Below are positions 17,225 to 25,744 of a DNA stretch of 64,000 nt, one piece after another. The notes beneath the pieces are model-generated. The model saw only the letters and a list, made by a program, of their open reading frames with translations, searched no databases and was not told where the DNA came from. Within the stretch, counting starts at the first letter, position 1. Each line of letters opens with the position of its first letter. The translations under genes were made by a program, and so were the position numbers. The stretch is from Pseudoduganella flava (GTDB taxonomy: Bacteria; Pseudomonadota; Gammaproteobacteria; Burkholderiales; Burkholderiaceae_D): positions 186,001 to 250,000 of the forward strand of contig NZ_VLKW01000001.1 in the NCBI RefSeq assembly GCF_007830495.1, given 5' to 3'.

Positions 17225-17230
17225 CGTGTC

Positions 17231-18289
17231 TCAACCGAGCAGCGCTTCGACGAATTCCTCGGCATCGAAGGGTTGCAGGTCTTCGATCTTTTCGCCGATG
17301 CCGATGAAGTACACGGGCACGGGGCGCACGCGGGCGATCGCCGCGATGACGCCGCCTTTCGCGGTGCCGTCCAGCTTCGTGATGATGAGGCCGGAGAGCT
17401 GCAGCGCGTCGTCGAACGCCTTCACCTGCGCCAGCGCGTTCTGGCCCGTGTTGCCGTCGATGACGAGCAACGTCTCGTGTGGCGCGCCTTCCATGCCCTT
17501 GCCGATCACGCGCTTGATCTTCTTCAGCTCTTCCATCAGGTGCAGCTGCGTCGGCAGCCGGCCGGCCGTATCGATCATCACGACGTTGGTGCCTTTCGCC
17601 TTGCCGGACTGGACGGCGTCATACGACACGGCCGCCGGGTCGCCGGACTCCTGCGAGATCACGGTGACGTTATTGCGCTGGCCCCACACCATCAGCTGCT
17701 CGCGCGCGGCGGCGCGGAACGTGTCGCCGGCGGCGAGCAGCACGGACTGGCCGTGCGCCTGCATGTGCTTGGCGAGCTTGCCGATCGTCGTCGTCTTGCC
17801 GGCGCCGTTGACGCCGGAAATCATCATCACGGTCGGCTGGTGACGGCCCAGCACGAACGGTTTTTCCAGCGGCCGGAGCAGGTCGATCATCAACGTCTTC
17901 AGCGCGGCCTTGACGGCGGCGGCGTCGGTCAGCTTCTCGTCCTTGACCTTGCGTTTCAACGCATCGAGCAGGTAGTGGGTCGCGTCGATGCCGGCATCGG
18001 ACATCAGCAGCGCCGCCTCCAGCTCTTCGTACAGCTCGTCGTCGATGCGGGCACCGACAAACAGCAGCGACAGGTTGGCGGAGGTCTTCGACAGGCCGGC
18101 CTTCAGCCGGCTCATCCAGGATTGTTTCGATTCCGGCCGCGGCGCCGTTTCCATCTCGAACGCGAGCGGGGCGGTGTCCGGGGGAAGGTCGGGGGCGGCC
18201 GCAGGCTCTGCGGCGGCGGGCGCCGGCTGTTGCACCGGTGCGGGCGGCACCTCCGGCGTGACGGTTTTTTTCTTGAAGAAGCTGAACAT
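17231..18289 (-). CDS. ftsY: Signal recognition particle receptor FtsY
   Basis: I start at MFSFFKKKTV (352 residues); an ATG nine codons earlier has no support. An acidic/proline-alanine-rich N-terminal A domain (about residues 10-60) precedes the NG domain. The GTPase motifs are GVNGAGKTTTIGKLA, DTAGRL and TKLDGTAKGG. FtsY docks SRP-ribosome complexes at the inner membrane for co-translational insertion of membrane proteins. It is the first gene of the ftsY-ftsE-ftsX run. Confidence 0.96.
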   Translation of the reverse strand: MFSFFKKKTVTPEVPPAPVQQPAPAAAEPAAAPDLPPDTAPLAFEMETAPRPESKQSWMSRLKAGLSKTSANLSLLFVGARIDDELYEELEAALLMSDAGIDATHYLLDALKRKVKDEKLTDAAAVKAALKTLMIDLLRPLEKPFVLGRHQPTVMMISGVNGAGKTTTIGKLAKHMQAHGQSVLLAAGDTFRAAAREQLMVWGQRNNVTVISQESGDPAAVSYDAVQSGKAKGTNVVMIDTAGRLPTQLHLMEELKKIKRVIGKGMEGAPHETLLVIDGNTGQNALAQVKAFDDALQLSGLIITKLDGTAKGGVIAAIARVRPVPVYFIGIGEKIEDLQPFDAEEFVEALLG

Positions 18290-18428
18290 GTGCTTGGGAG
18301 GCTGGCGGCCGCTCACGGGCCGGAAAACACGCGATGTAAGGTTGTTGCGCCGGGTATTCTACCAGAGCGGCCGCGCGCGCCTTGCCAAACGGCTCACAAC
18401 CCTTCCGGCGCGGAAGTTCAGGCTGAAT

Positions 18429-19403
18429 TCAGGCTGAATAATGCTGCCGGGCGCGCAGGCGCCAGTCGGCCAGCGCGCCGGCGATGTCCTGCAGCGTAAG
18501 CACCTGCACGAAGCCCGGTGCGCGGCGGCGCAGCGCGGCGTTGCCGCCGCCGGCCCAGATATCGACGGCTTCCGGCAGCCGCGCCCGCAGCTCCTTCAGC
18601 GCATCGATCACGTGGCGGGTGTTCATCGCCGTCGAGAACGACAGCGCGACAATGTCCACCTGCAGCGCACGGGCCGCGTCGACGATGTCCGGCAGCGGCG
18701 TCTGCACGCCCAGCGAGATGCAGCTGGCGCCGTCGGCGACCATCAGCGCTTCCGACATCAAGAGGCCCAGGCCATGCTTTTCCTGCGGCGTCGTCGTCAG
18801 CAGGATGCGCGGGCGCGGCGCGCTGGACAGCGGATTGGCGGCCGGCACGGAAAAGATCGCGCTGCGCATGACCATCTGCAGCGTTTCGGTAAACAGATGC
18901 TCTTCCCAGACGCCGAAGTCGCCGCAGGCCCAGGCGTCGCCGACCGACGTGGTCAGCGGGGACATCAGGTCGATGACGAAGTTGCGCAGCCTCATCACGA
19001 GCAGCGCCTGCGACAGCCGGCGGCGCAGCGCGTCGCTCTGGTGGCTGCGGCACAGGTCGAGATAGGGTTGCATGTCGGCGGCCGTGCCGCGCGCCCGCGG
19101 GCGGTTGCCGGTGGCCGTCTTTTCCGCCAGTGCCTGCAATTCCTGCGTGGTGTAACCGATCACCTTGCCGGGCCGGAAGCCCAGGTCGATCAGGCGCTTG
19201 ACGAGGCGCAGCTTGTGTACCTGTTCCACGGGGTACAGCCGTTCGCCGAACGGGTCGCGTTCCGGCTTCGGGAAGGCATAGCGCCGCTCCCATACGCGCA
19301 GAGTCTCCTTGGCCACGCCGGTGTCGCGCTCGACGTCGCTGATCGTGCACGGAATGGCCGTCGGAAGGATAGGATTGTTCATCTGCGCGAGGTACTCCTG
19401 CAT
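18429..19403 (-). CDS. MerR-family regulator with a B12-binding domain (CarH/LitR type)
   Basis: A 324-residue protein. The N-terminal MerR winged helix spans about residues 19-85 (CTISDVERDTGVAKETLRVWERRYAFP). A helical B12-binding-2 region holds the Wx9EH motif (W158, E168, H169), and a Rossmann-like B12-binding domain has ExHxxG (E208, H210, G213), the lower ligand of cobalamin. These are the key residues of CarH, which uses adenosylcobalamin as a light sensor. Targets are unknown; no carotenoid or photolyase gene is nearby. An ATG seven codons later (19382) is an alternative start. Confidence 0.88.
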   Translation of the reverse strand: MQEYLAQMNNPILPTAIPCTISDVERDTGVAKETLRVWERRYAFPKPERDPFGERLYPVEQVHKLRLVKRLIDLGFRPGKVIGYTTQELQALAEKTATGNRPRARGTAADMQPYLDLCRSHQSDALRRRLSQALLVMRLRNFVIDLMSPLTTSVGDAWACGDFGVWEEHLFTETLQMVMRSAIFSVPAANPLSSAPRPRILLTTTPQEKHGLGLLMSEALMVADGASCISLGVQTPLPDIVDAARALQVDIVALSFSTAMNTRHVIDALKELRARLPEAVDIWAGGGNAALRRRAPGFVQVLTLQDIAGALADWRLRARQHYSA

Positions 19404-19599
19404 TGGGCGTGCAGCATTCTACATGCCTTTTGGAACGGGAAAATTGCCTTGCCGCTAACGCGCCGGAAGTGCCGCCCCCCTGGAGTGTGACTTGTCCATG
19501 ACACGGGCAAGCCAGTGGAAAGGATTCATTTTTTTCACGTTATCGTGGGTTACATGTCTTGGACAAATAACGCAAAAAAATATTTACTGGAAGGTATGT

Positions 19600-20517
19600 T
19601 CAGGCGCCGAGCCACGGCATGAATTGCCGGCTCAGCGGGACCGTGACGACCGCCAGCAAGGTCTGCAGCGTGATCAGCGACGCCATCAACCGGGCATCGC
19701 CACCAAGCTGCTTTGCCATGATATAGGCGTTTGGCGCGGTCGGCAGCGCGCAATAGAAACAGGCGGCCAGCGCGACCTGCGGCGACACGTGCAGCAGCAG
19801 GCAGACCTGGGCGGCCAACAGCGGCATCACGAGCAGCTTCAGCACCGACGTGACCGTCAGCGCGGCGGGGCGCGCGCCTTCCATCGTGAACACGAGGCCG
19901 CCGCCGACGCACAGCAGGCCCAGCGCCGTTGCCGCCTTGCCGAGGATGTCGAGCGTATTCATCAGCTCTTTCGGCAGTGGGATGCCGGCCAGGCTCACGA
20001 CGACACCGGCCAGTGTCGACTGGATAATGGGGTTTTTCGCCAGCGTCCTGGCGACCGTGACGAAGTTCGGCTTGCTGCCGCTCCACCAGGCCAGCGCCAC
20101 GACGGACAGCGCATTGACGACCGGCAGGCACAGCGCCAGCGCCAGCATCACCAGCGACGCCGTCTTCGCTTCGAAGAACAGGGCGGCGACGGCCAGGCCG
20201 AAATACGTGTTCGGCCGCATCGCGCCCTGCATCACAGACGAGCGGCTGGCGCCCGGCAGCGTGGGCAACAGCAGCAGCGAGCCCAGCGTCAGTACGACGA
20301 CGACGAAGGTCGGCACCAACGTGGCCAGCGCCAGCTCGCCGACCTGGCTGCCGTGAAACGACAGCCGGGCCGTGCCCGCGAACAGCATCGCCGGGAACGC
20401 GATGTTGTACGCGAACTTCTCGATCGACGGGAAAAAGTCGGCCGGCATCCAGCCGTAACGGCGGATGGCCACGCCAAGCAGGATGATCAGGAAAACAGGA
20501 ATGATGGAAGCGAGCAT
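19600..20517 (-). CDS. AEC-family transporter (auxin efflux carrier / malonate permease type)
   Basis: A 305-residue inner-membrane protein with about ten hydrophobic segments, starting MLASIIPVFLIILLGVAIRRYGWM. The pattern FPAMLF in segment 2-3, ANxxMRPNTYFGLAVAALFF and the C-terminal ALPTAPNAYIMAKQLGGDARLMASLITLQTLLA are typical of the AEC family. These carriers move small organic acids or related compounds. The dioxygenase gene upstream ends 17 bases before this ATG, so the two are probably co-transcribed; the carrier may move that enzyme's substrate or product, which is inference. Confidence 0.88.
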   Translation of the reverse strand: MLASIIPVFLIILLGVAIRRYGWMPADFFPSIEKFAYNIAFPAMLFAGTARLSFHGSQVGELALATLVPTFVVVVLTLGSLLLLPTLPGASRSSVMQGAMRPNTYFGLAVAALFFEAKTASLVMLALALCLPVVNALSVVALAWWSGSKPNFVTVARTLAKNPIIQSTLAGVVVSLAGIPLPKELMNTLDILGKAATALGLLCVGGGLVFTMEGARPAALTVTSVLKLLVMPLLAAQVCLLLHVSPQVALAACFYCALPTAPNAYIMAKQLGGDARLMASLITLQTLLAVVTVPLSRQFMPWLGA

Positions 20518-20534
20518 GGCGCAATACTAATCGA

Positions 20535-21509
20535 TCAGTCGGCGGAAATCCCGGACGGCCCCACGCGCCGCGCGTTCGGCGTGCTGGAGATGCGGATACG
20601 GATCAGGTGGCGGCCCGGGTCCGTGTACGTGGCGCGGCCGTGCAGCGTGCGGTGGTTGTCGGCCCACAGCAGCGTGTCGTCCGGCAGCTGGCGCACGAAG
20701 CGCGGTGCCCGTTGTTCGATGATGTCGTTGAGCAGGCGCAGCGCGCCAACGAGTTCAGGCGTGGCCAGATCCGGGCGCGCCGCAAGCCCTTTTTCAATCG
20801 AATCGTAGCGCCAGCGCATCGCCAGGCCGTCTCCATGGAAAACAGGGGCGTAGAATAGTTCGATCTGCTCGTCCTGGGCCGCATAGACCGACGGCACACG
20901 GAACGGCACTTGCGCCTCGCGCAGCAATGCGTACGCGGCGCGGCCTTCTTCCGTCTTGTTCAGCTCGGCTACGATGTCCTCGACGTCGATCAGCAGCGAT
21001 TCGCCGCCGTTGCAGCGCGCGGACGCGACCACGTACAGCAGGAACTGCTCTTCCGGCATCGGATAGAACGAGGAGTCAGTATGCATGTCGGCATTGCCCG
21101 TACGCTCCGAGAACGTGACGAACTTCGAGTCGGTGCGCGCCCGCGCCCGCACGTCCCACGCCACGCGCTTCGTGCGCTGGTCGGTCGACGTCGGGAAGCC
21201 TTGCGTCAGCGCGATCGCGTACAGCACCGCATTGCGGTCCGCTTCGGACAGGCCGGCCAGGCCCAGGCCGGTGATCGCCAGGCCGCGCGCCTTGCGCTCG
21301 GCGATATGGGCCGCGAAGTTGCGCAGCGTCGGCACTTGCAGCAGTTCGCGCTGCAGTGCTTCCTCGTCCGGATGCGGATAGAAACCGTTGCCGTTGAAGT
21401 CGTCGAAGTGCCCTTCGACGATGCCGATGATGCGGGCGAGGTCGTCGCCCCACGAAAAGTTGGTCTGCACTACAGCAATGTTGCCGTTTTGTTCAATGGA
21501 CGAAAACAT
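20535..21509 (-). CDS. TauD/TfdA-type Fe(II)/2-oxoglutarate dioxygenase
   Basis: A 324-residue protein with the iron facial triad HxD...H: His143 and Asp145 in MHTDSSF, and His290 in NHRTLHGRATY. The 2-oxoglutarate arginine is likely in RHLIRIRI (about 304). The fold and length fit the TauD family, closest in style to clavaminate-synthase-like members. The substrate is not known. It is followed closely by an AEC carrier gene and is divergent from a chemoreceptor gene; both divergent starts are preceded by a TTGCC-N4-GGCAA palindrome. Confidence 0.85.
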   Translation of the reverse strand: MFSSIEQNGNIAVVQTNFSWGDDLARIIGIVEGHFDDFNGNGFYPHPDEEALQRELLQVPTLRNFAAHIAERKARGLAITGLGLAGLSEADRNAVLYAIALTQGFPTSTDQRTKRVAWDVRARARTDSKFVTFSERTGNADMHTDSSFYPMPEEQFLLYVVASARCNGGESLLIDVEDIVAELNKTEEGRAAYALLREAQVPFRVPSVYAAQDEQIELFYAPVFHGDGLAMRWRYDSIEKGLAARPDLATPELVGALRLLNDIIEQRAPRFVRQLPDDTLLWADNHRTLHGRATYTDPGRHLIRIRISSTPNARRVGPSGISAD

Positions 21510-21528
21510 GAGGGCTCCTGGGGACTAA

Positions 21529-21544
21529 ATTGCCATGCGGCAAT
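21529..21544. promoter_or_regulatory. Palindrome ATTGCC-N4-GGCAAT before the dioxygenase gene
   Basis: A perfect 6-4-6 palindrome lies 20 bases before the dioxygenase ATG. A second copy of its core, TTGCC-N4-GGCAA, lies at 21809-21822 before the divergent chemoreceptor gene. The pair could be a shared operator. No known regulator is assigned. Confidence 0.5.
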
Positions 21545-21856
21545 AATGATTGCATTGTGAGCGAGCCCGGGAGTTTGTTCAAGCTGAAATTTGTGCAATG
21601 CATCAAGCGTTTGCGCAAATGAATTCGTTTCAGGTTTGAAATTTTCAGCGATGTAGCCCTACAGCAATGGGAGATGTTGGTCACTCTGCAATACCGTCAG
21701 AATTGACATTGATGACGGTTTGCTCAGGCAGAAAAACGACAGATTTGATGACGTCGTTGAAGCTTGCGATATGGAACCCTGCACGATCTGCTGCGATGCG
21801 ATAGAATTTTGCCACACGGCAATATGCCTGATATTTTGACAATACAAGGGAATTTC
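21545..21856. promoter_or_regulatory. Divergent intergenic region, dioxygenase / chemoreceptor
   Basis: This AT-richer stretch holds no gene that I can support. It contains TTGCC-ACAC-GGCAA (21809-21822), 34 bases before the chemoreceptor ATG, and an inverted pair CCGTCA (21694-21699) / TGACGG (21713-21718). An AAGGGAA ribosome site precedes the chemoreceptor start. No convincing sigma-70 promoter was found. Confidence 0.5.
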
Positions 21857-23497
21857 ATGAAGTGGCTATCCGAGCTCAAGCTCTCCACCAAACTAGGACT
21901 GGCCTTTGCGGCGGTTCTCGTGCTGACGGTCATCGTCGGCCTGTTCTCCATCAATCAGCTCGCCAAAGTGAACGCGACGGCAACCGATCTGTCGAGCCGC
22001 TGGATGCCGGCAATGCGCGTCATCCAGGACATCAAGTCGCAGATCGCCCGTGTCCGTACCCGTGAGCTGCAGTACATCATCTCGGAGCAGGTATCCGAAC
22101 TGGATAAATATGACAAGGTGATTGCGAACGACCTCGTCGACCTGAAAAAGATGCAGGACGAGTACGTGAAGCTGATCAAGACGCCGGAAGAGCAGGCCTT
22201 GTACGACGAATTCCTGTCGTTGTGGGATCGCTACATGGCCGAGGACGCGAAACTGCGCGCCGCCGTGCGCGCCGACGACGACGCGCTGGCCAAGCAGCTG
22301 ATTCGTGGCGAATCCAACAAATTGATCGTCGCTTTGCGCGGTCAGGTGGACAAATTGGTCAAGTATTATGGCGAAGGTGGCAACGACGCAGCAAAATTCG
22401 GTGATCAGGTATACAATTCCTCGCGCGCATGGATCCTGGGCCTGCTGGTATGCTCGGTGATCCTGGGTGCGCTGGGCGCCGTGCTGATCACCCGCTGGCT
22501 GGTCAATACGCTGGGCGGTGAACCGGAATACGCGGTGAAGCTGGCCGGCAAAATCGCCGCAGGCGAGCTGAACGTGGATGTACGGACCCGTCCGGGCGAC
22601 AAGAGCAGCCTGATGTTCGCGATGAAGTCGATGCGCGACAGCCTGTCCAACATCGTCGGCCAGGTGCGTCATGCCACCGACACGATCGCCAGCGCGTCGC
22701 AGCAGGTCGTTGCCGGCAATATGGACCTGTCGTCGCGCACCGAAGCGCAGGCCAGCTCGCTGGAAGAAACGGCAGCGTCGATGGAGGAACTGACCTCCAC
22801 GGTGCGCCACAACTCCGACAGCGCGCGCCAGGCCAACGAACTGGCCGTGAACGCGTCGGCGATCGCGGAGCAGGGCGGCCAGGTGGTGTCGCAGGTGGTC
22901 GAGAAGATGGGTTCGATCAACGAGTCGGCGAAGAAGATCTCGGACATCACGGGTGTGATCGACGGCATCGCCTTCCAGACCAACATCCTGGCGCTGAACG
23001 CGGCCGTCGAGGCGGCCCGCGCCGGTGAGCAGGGCCGCGGTTTCGCGGTGGTGGCGTCCGAAGTGCGCAACCTGGCACAGCGCTCCGCCGCGGCGGCCCG
23101 CGAGATCAAGGAGCTGATCAGCGACTCGGTCGACCAGGTCGAATCAGGGACGAAGCTGGTGAACCAGGCCGGCAGCACGATGGAAGAAGTGGTGGTCAGC
23201 GTGCGCCGCGTGACGGACATCATGGGAGAGATTACTGTTGCGGGCCAGCAACAAAGTGCCGGCATCGTGCAGGTGAACGAAGCGATTGCCCAGATGGACG
23301 CGGTCACGCAGCAGAACGCGGCGCTGGTGGAAGAAGCGACCGCCGCATCGCACAGCATGCAGGATCAGGCCGCAAGTCTGGCCCAGCTGGTGAGTATTTT
23401 TACACTTGATGGAATGCCAAACCATCAGTATAGTGCCGCCTCCAGTGCCCAGCGCACTGATACGAAGACGGCGCGATTGAATCGGCCGCGACAATAA
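21857..23497 (+). CDS. Methyl-accepting chemotaxis protein
   Basis: Start at [15 protein letters not shown] gives 546 residues. Segments are: membrane helix (about 12-32), periplasmic four-helix ligand domain (33-190), second membrane helix (about 191-213), HAMP, and a long cytoplasmic signalling domain. The hairpin tip reads [39 protein letters not shown]. Methylation helices flank it. The C-terminus ends in [14 protein letters not shown]... and lacks the NWETF pentapeptide, so it is not a CheR/CheB-tethering receptor. The ligand is unknown; the Tar-like organisation suggests a small soluble ligand. Confidence 0.95.
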   Translation: MKWLSELKLSTKLGLAFAAVLVLTVIVGLFSINQLAKVNATATDLSSRWMPAMRVIQDIKSQIARVRTRELQYIISEQVSELDKYDKVIANDLVDLKKMQDEYVKLIKTPEEQALYDEFLSLWDRYMAEDAKLRAAVRADDDALAKQLIRGESNKLIVALRGQVDKLVKYYGEGGNDAAKFGDQVYNSSRAWILGLLVCSVILGALGAVLITRWLVNTLGGEPEYAVKLAGKIAAGELNVDVRTRPGDKSSLMFAMKSMRDSLSNIVGQVRHATDTIASASQQVVAGNMDLSSRTEAQASSLEETAASMEELTSTVRHNSDSARQANELAVNASAIAEQGGQVVSQVVEKMGSINESAKKISDITGVIDGIAFQTNILALNAAVEAARAGEQGRGFAVVASEVRNLAQRSAAAAREIKELISDSVDQVESGTKLVNQAGSTMEEVVVSVRRVTDIMGEITVAGQQQSAGIVQVNEAIAQMDAVTQQNAALVEEATAASHSMQDQAASLAQLVSIFTLDGMPNHQYSAASSAQRTDTKTARLNRPRQ

Positions 23498-23665
23498 GTG
23501 AACGCTGCCCGCAACTTATCCAGGGCGGGTGGCACAGTGGCAAATCGGGGTTTGCCCTCACAATAAGCGGTCCGGGGCCGGCGTATGTACCCGGCTCACG
23601 GCACCGCAAGACCGAATTAGCCGTTGCTTTACTTTTTTACATGCAACACAACTGAAGGAAATGTA

Positions 23666-24751
23666 ATGAAAAAAACTCTAATCTCCGTTGCAGTTTTGGG
23701 CGCAATGAGCAGCGCCGCTTTTGCACAGTCGAATGTAACGATTTACGGCATCGTGGACGCTGGCATCGTCAGCGAGCGCGGCGGTAAAGCCGGCAACGTG
23801 ACCAAGCTGTCCTCCGGCGTCGCCAACGCATCCCGCATCGGCTTCCGTGGCACGGAAGACCTGGGTGGCGGCCTGTCCGCAATCTTCACCCTGGAAACCG
23901 GCTACCGCGTTGACGATGGCGCGCTGGACAACTCCAACAACCAGCTGTTCAACCGCCAGGCTTTCGTCGGCCTGCGTTCGAACACCGCCGGCACGTTGAC
24001 GGTTGGCCGTCAGTACACCCCGTGGTACAACGCCCTGGCGCAAGTGGGCGACCCGTTCCAGGCTGGTCTGGCTGGCTCGGCAAAGAACCTGTTCCCGGCG
24101 AACGGCATCAACCTGCGTAACAGCAACTCCGTCGTGTACCAGACCCCGGTGTTCTCGGGCTTCTCCGGCGAGTTCTTCTACGGCTTCGGCGAGCAAGCTG
24201 AATCGTCCGCTGGCCGTCAGCTGGGCGCAGCAGTGTCGTACACGAACGGCGGCCTGAACGCACGTATCGCTTACAACAACCGCAACAACGACACCGCGAC
24301 CGGCCTGGCTCCGACCATCGAGCGTGGCATCGGCCGTAACAGCCTGCTGGCTGTGAACTACGACTTCAACGTCGCCAAAGCGTACTTCATGTACGGCCAG
24401 AACAAGGGCCTGAACAGCATCGCCTACGCGAACTCGACCGCCTACACGACCACGGCCGTGCCGGCATCGCAAGACAGCCGCGACTGGCTGGCTGGCGTGC
24501 AGGTTCCGGTGGCTGGCAAGACCGGCAAGATCATCGCTTCCTACATGCGCGTGGACGACAAGGAAATCGCGAACCGCGACGCGCACCAGTGGGCCCTGGG
24601 CTACATGCACGACATCTCGAAGCGCACGACGGGCTACATCTCGTACGCGAAGATCACCAACAAGAACGGCGCTTCGTACACGGTCGGTGGCAACACCGAA
24701 GCCGGTACCGGCGACTCCGCGTTCAACGTGGGCGTGCGTCACTCCTTCTAA
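23666..24751 (+). CDS. Gram-negative general porin
   Basis: From MKKTLISVAVLGAMSSAAFAQ, with AAGGAA as ribosome site, the protein has 361 residues and a signal peptide ending in AFAQ. The mature start SNVTIYGIVDAGIVSERGG is typical of Burkholderiales trimeric porins. GFRGTEDLGGGLSAIFTLETGY and the end GVRHSF (terminal Phe needed for outer-membrane assembly) complete the picture. It uses more biased, highly-expressed-type codons than its neighbours. A strong terminator follows at 24775-24801. Confidence 0.95.
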   Translation: MKKTLISVAVLGAMSSAAFAQSNVTIYGIVDAGIVSERGGKAGNVTKLSSGVANASRIGFRGTEDLGGGLSAIFTLETGYRVDDGALDNSNNQLFNRQAFVGLRSNTAGTLTVGRQYTPWYNALAQVGDPFQAGLAGSAKNLFPANGINLRNSNSVVYQTPVFSGFSGEFFYGFGEQAESSAGRQLGAAVSYTNGGLNARIAYNNRNNDTATGLAPTIERGIGRNSLLAVNYDFNVAKAYFMYGQNKGLNSIAYANSTAYTTTAVPASQDSRDWLAGVQVPVAGKTGKIIASYMRVDDKEIANRDAHQWALGYMHDISKRTTGYISYAKITNKNGASYTVGGNTEAGTGDSAFNVGVRHSF

Positions 24752-24774
24752 GCCAACGCTTAGTGCAGCATCCA

Positions 24775-24801
24775 AACCGGCCCTCGCGGCCGGTTTTTTT
24801 T
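24775..24801 (+). terminator. Rho-independent terminator of the porin gene
   Basis: AACCGGCC-CTCGC-GGCCGGTT is an 8-bp perfect stem followed by an 8-base T-run, 24 bases after the porin stop. Confidence 0.95.
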
Positions 24802-24822
24802 CGCCCGCAATATCTCCTAAAA

Positions 24823-25050
24823 TCGGGGTCAGACCCCGAATTTCAGAAACATTTCCAAAAATCGGGGACTGTCCCTCAATTCAGGAAACATTTCCCAAAA
24901 CGAGGGACAGTCCCCTGTTGTAAAACAACCGAATAACTTGCCGTCGGGATAAGTTTCGCCTGCCCGTCAGAGGGAAGGGCGTACAGCCGCGGTGGGAGGG
25001 ACTGTCCCTCGATTTTGGAAATATTTCTCAAAACGAGGGACAGTCCCCTG
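24823..25050. repeat. Palindromic repeat cluster 2 (GGGACTGTCCC and GGGGTCAGACCCC types)
   Basis: Five palindromic cores are arranged with a 39-base period. They are TCGGGGTCAGACCCCGA (24823-24839), a GGGACTGTCCC copy from 24862, a GAGGGACAGTCCCC copy from 24901, then GGAGGGACTGTCCCTCG (24995-25011) and CGAGGGACAGTCCCC (25034-25048). The AT-rich linkers (GAAACATTTCC, GGAAATATTTC) match those of cluster 1. It fills most of the gap between the porin terminator and the gene at 25125; nothing else is seen there. Confidence 0.85.
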
Positions 25051-25124
25051 TTGTTTTTGCGTCACGCTGTTGCGTGGGGCCGACAGCGGTAGAATGGCGG
25101 CTCCATCGTTTTGCCGGCCGTCCA

Positions 25125-25694
25125 ATGAGAACAACAAATCGCGTCGCTTTTTCCCTCGCTCTTTCCGTATTGGTCGCTTGCGCCGCCATTGCGGCTGCCG
25201 TTGCCGCGCCGGGCAAGGCGAAGAAGGCGGATGGCGGGAAGGCCGGCCTGCCGCGCTATGGCATGGTCGTGTATTCCGATCTGTGCGTGCAGGATAGCGG
25301 CGAGTTCGGCGGCCAGCGCATTACCGTGCAGCGGTTTGCCGAGGTTGATACGGTGATCTACGAGTACACGGCGGGAGGGCTGTCGTGGCCGCTCGTCGCG
25401 AGCGACGTCAATATCGATCCGCGCGGCGCGATGATGTACTTCACCGTGCAGCCGCCGGATGAGCCGGAGCGCACCATCAGCGGCAAGTTCTCGCGGGATG
25501 GCGAGACGCTGACGCTCGACGGCGGCTATTGCGAAGACCAGTCGCTGCCGATGACGCTGGCGAAGGTGCGTGACTTCGGTCGCAAGGCAAAGACTTGCCG
25601 CGCCTGCCCCGCGCCGAAAAAGGCGCCAGCCGAATCGCCGCAGGACAAGCCGGAAGCGCCGAAGTGGGAACCCGCCCCGCCATCACAGGGCTGA
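25125..25694 (+). CDS. Secreted protein of unknown function
   Basis: A 189-residue protein starting MRTTNRVAFSLALSVLVACAAIAAAVAA, a signal peptide probably cleaved after AVAA. The mature part is about 120 residues and looks beta-rich (VVYSDLCVQDSGEFGGQRITVQRFA, then MMYFTVQPPDEPERTISGKFSRDGETLTLDGGY). It ends in a disordered Lys/Pro/Glu tail with CRACPAPKKAPAE. Four cysteines could form disulfides. I do not recognise a family. It is convergent with the TPP-enzyme gene, whose stop is 50 bases away. The longer frame starting at 25074 lacks a ribosome site. Confidence 0.7.
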   Translation: MRTTNRVAFSLALSVLVACAAIAAAVAAPGKAKKADGGKAGLPRYGMVVYSDLCVQDSGEFGGQRITVQRFAEVDTVIYEYTAGGLSWPLVASDVNIDPRGAMMYFTVQPPDEPERTISGKFSRDGETLTLDGGYCEDQSLPMTLAKVRDFGRKAKTCRACPAPKKAPAESPQDKPEAPKWEPAPPSQG

Positions 25695-25744
25695 ACCCGG
25701 GCTGAACCCGGGCTGAGCTGCAAGCTGAGCTGAAGGCGGGCCGG

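Noticed and set aside
24823..25050. CRISPR array
   Set aside because: The 39-base period comes from near-identical palindromes with near-identical linkers; there are no variable spacers and no cas genes.
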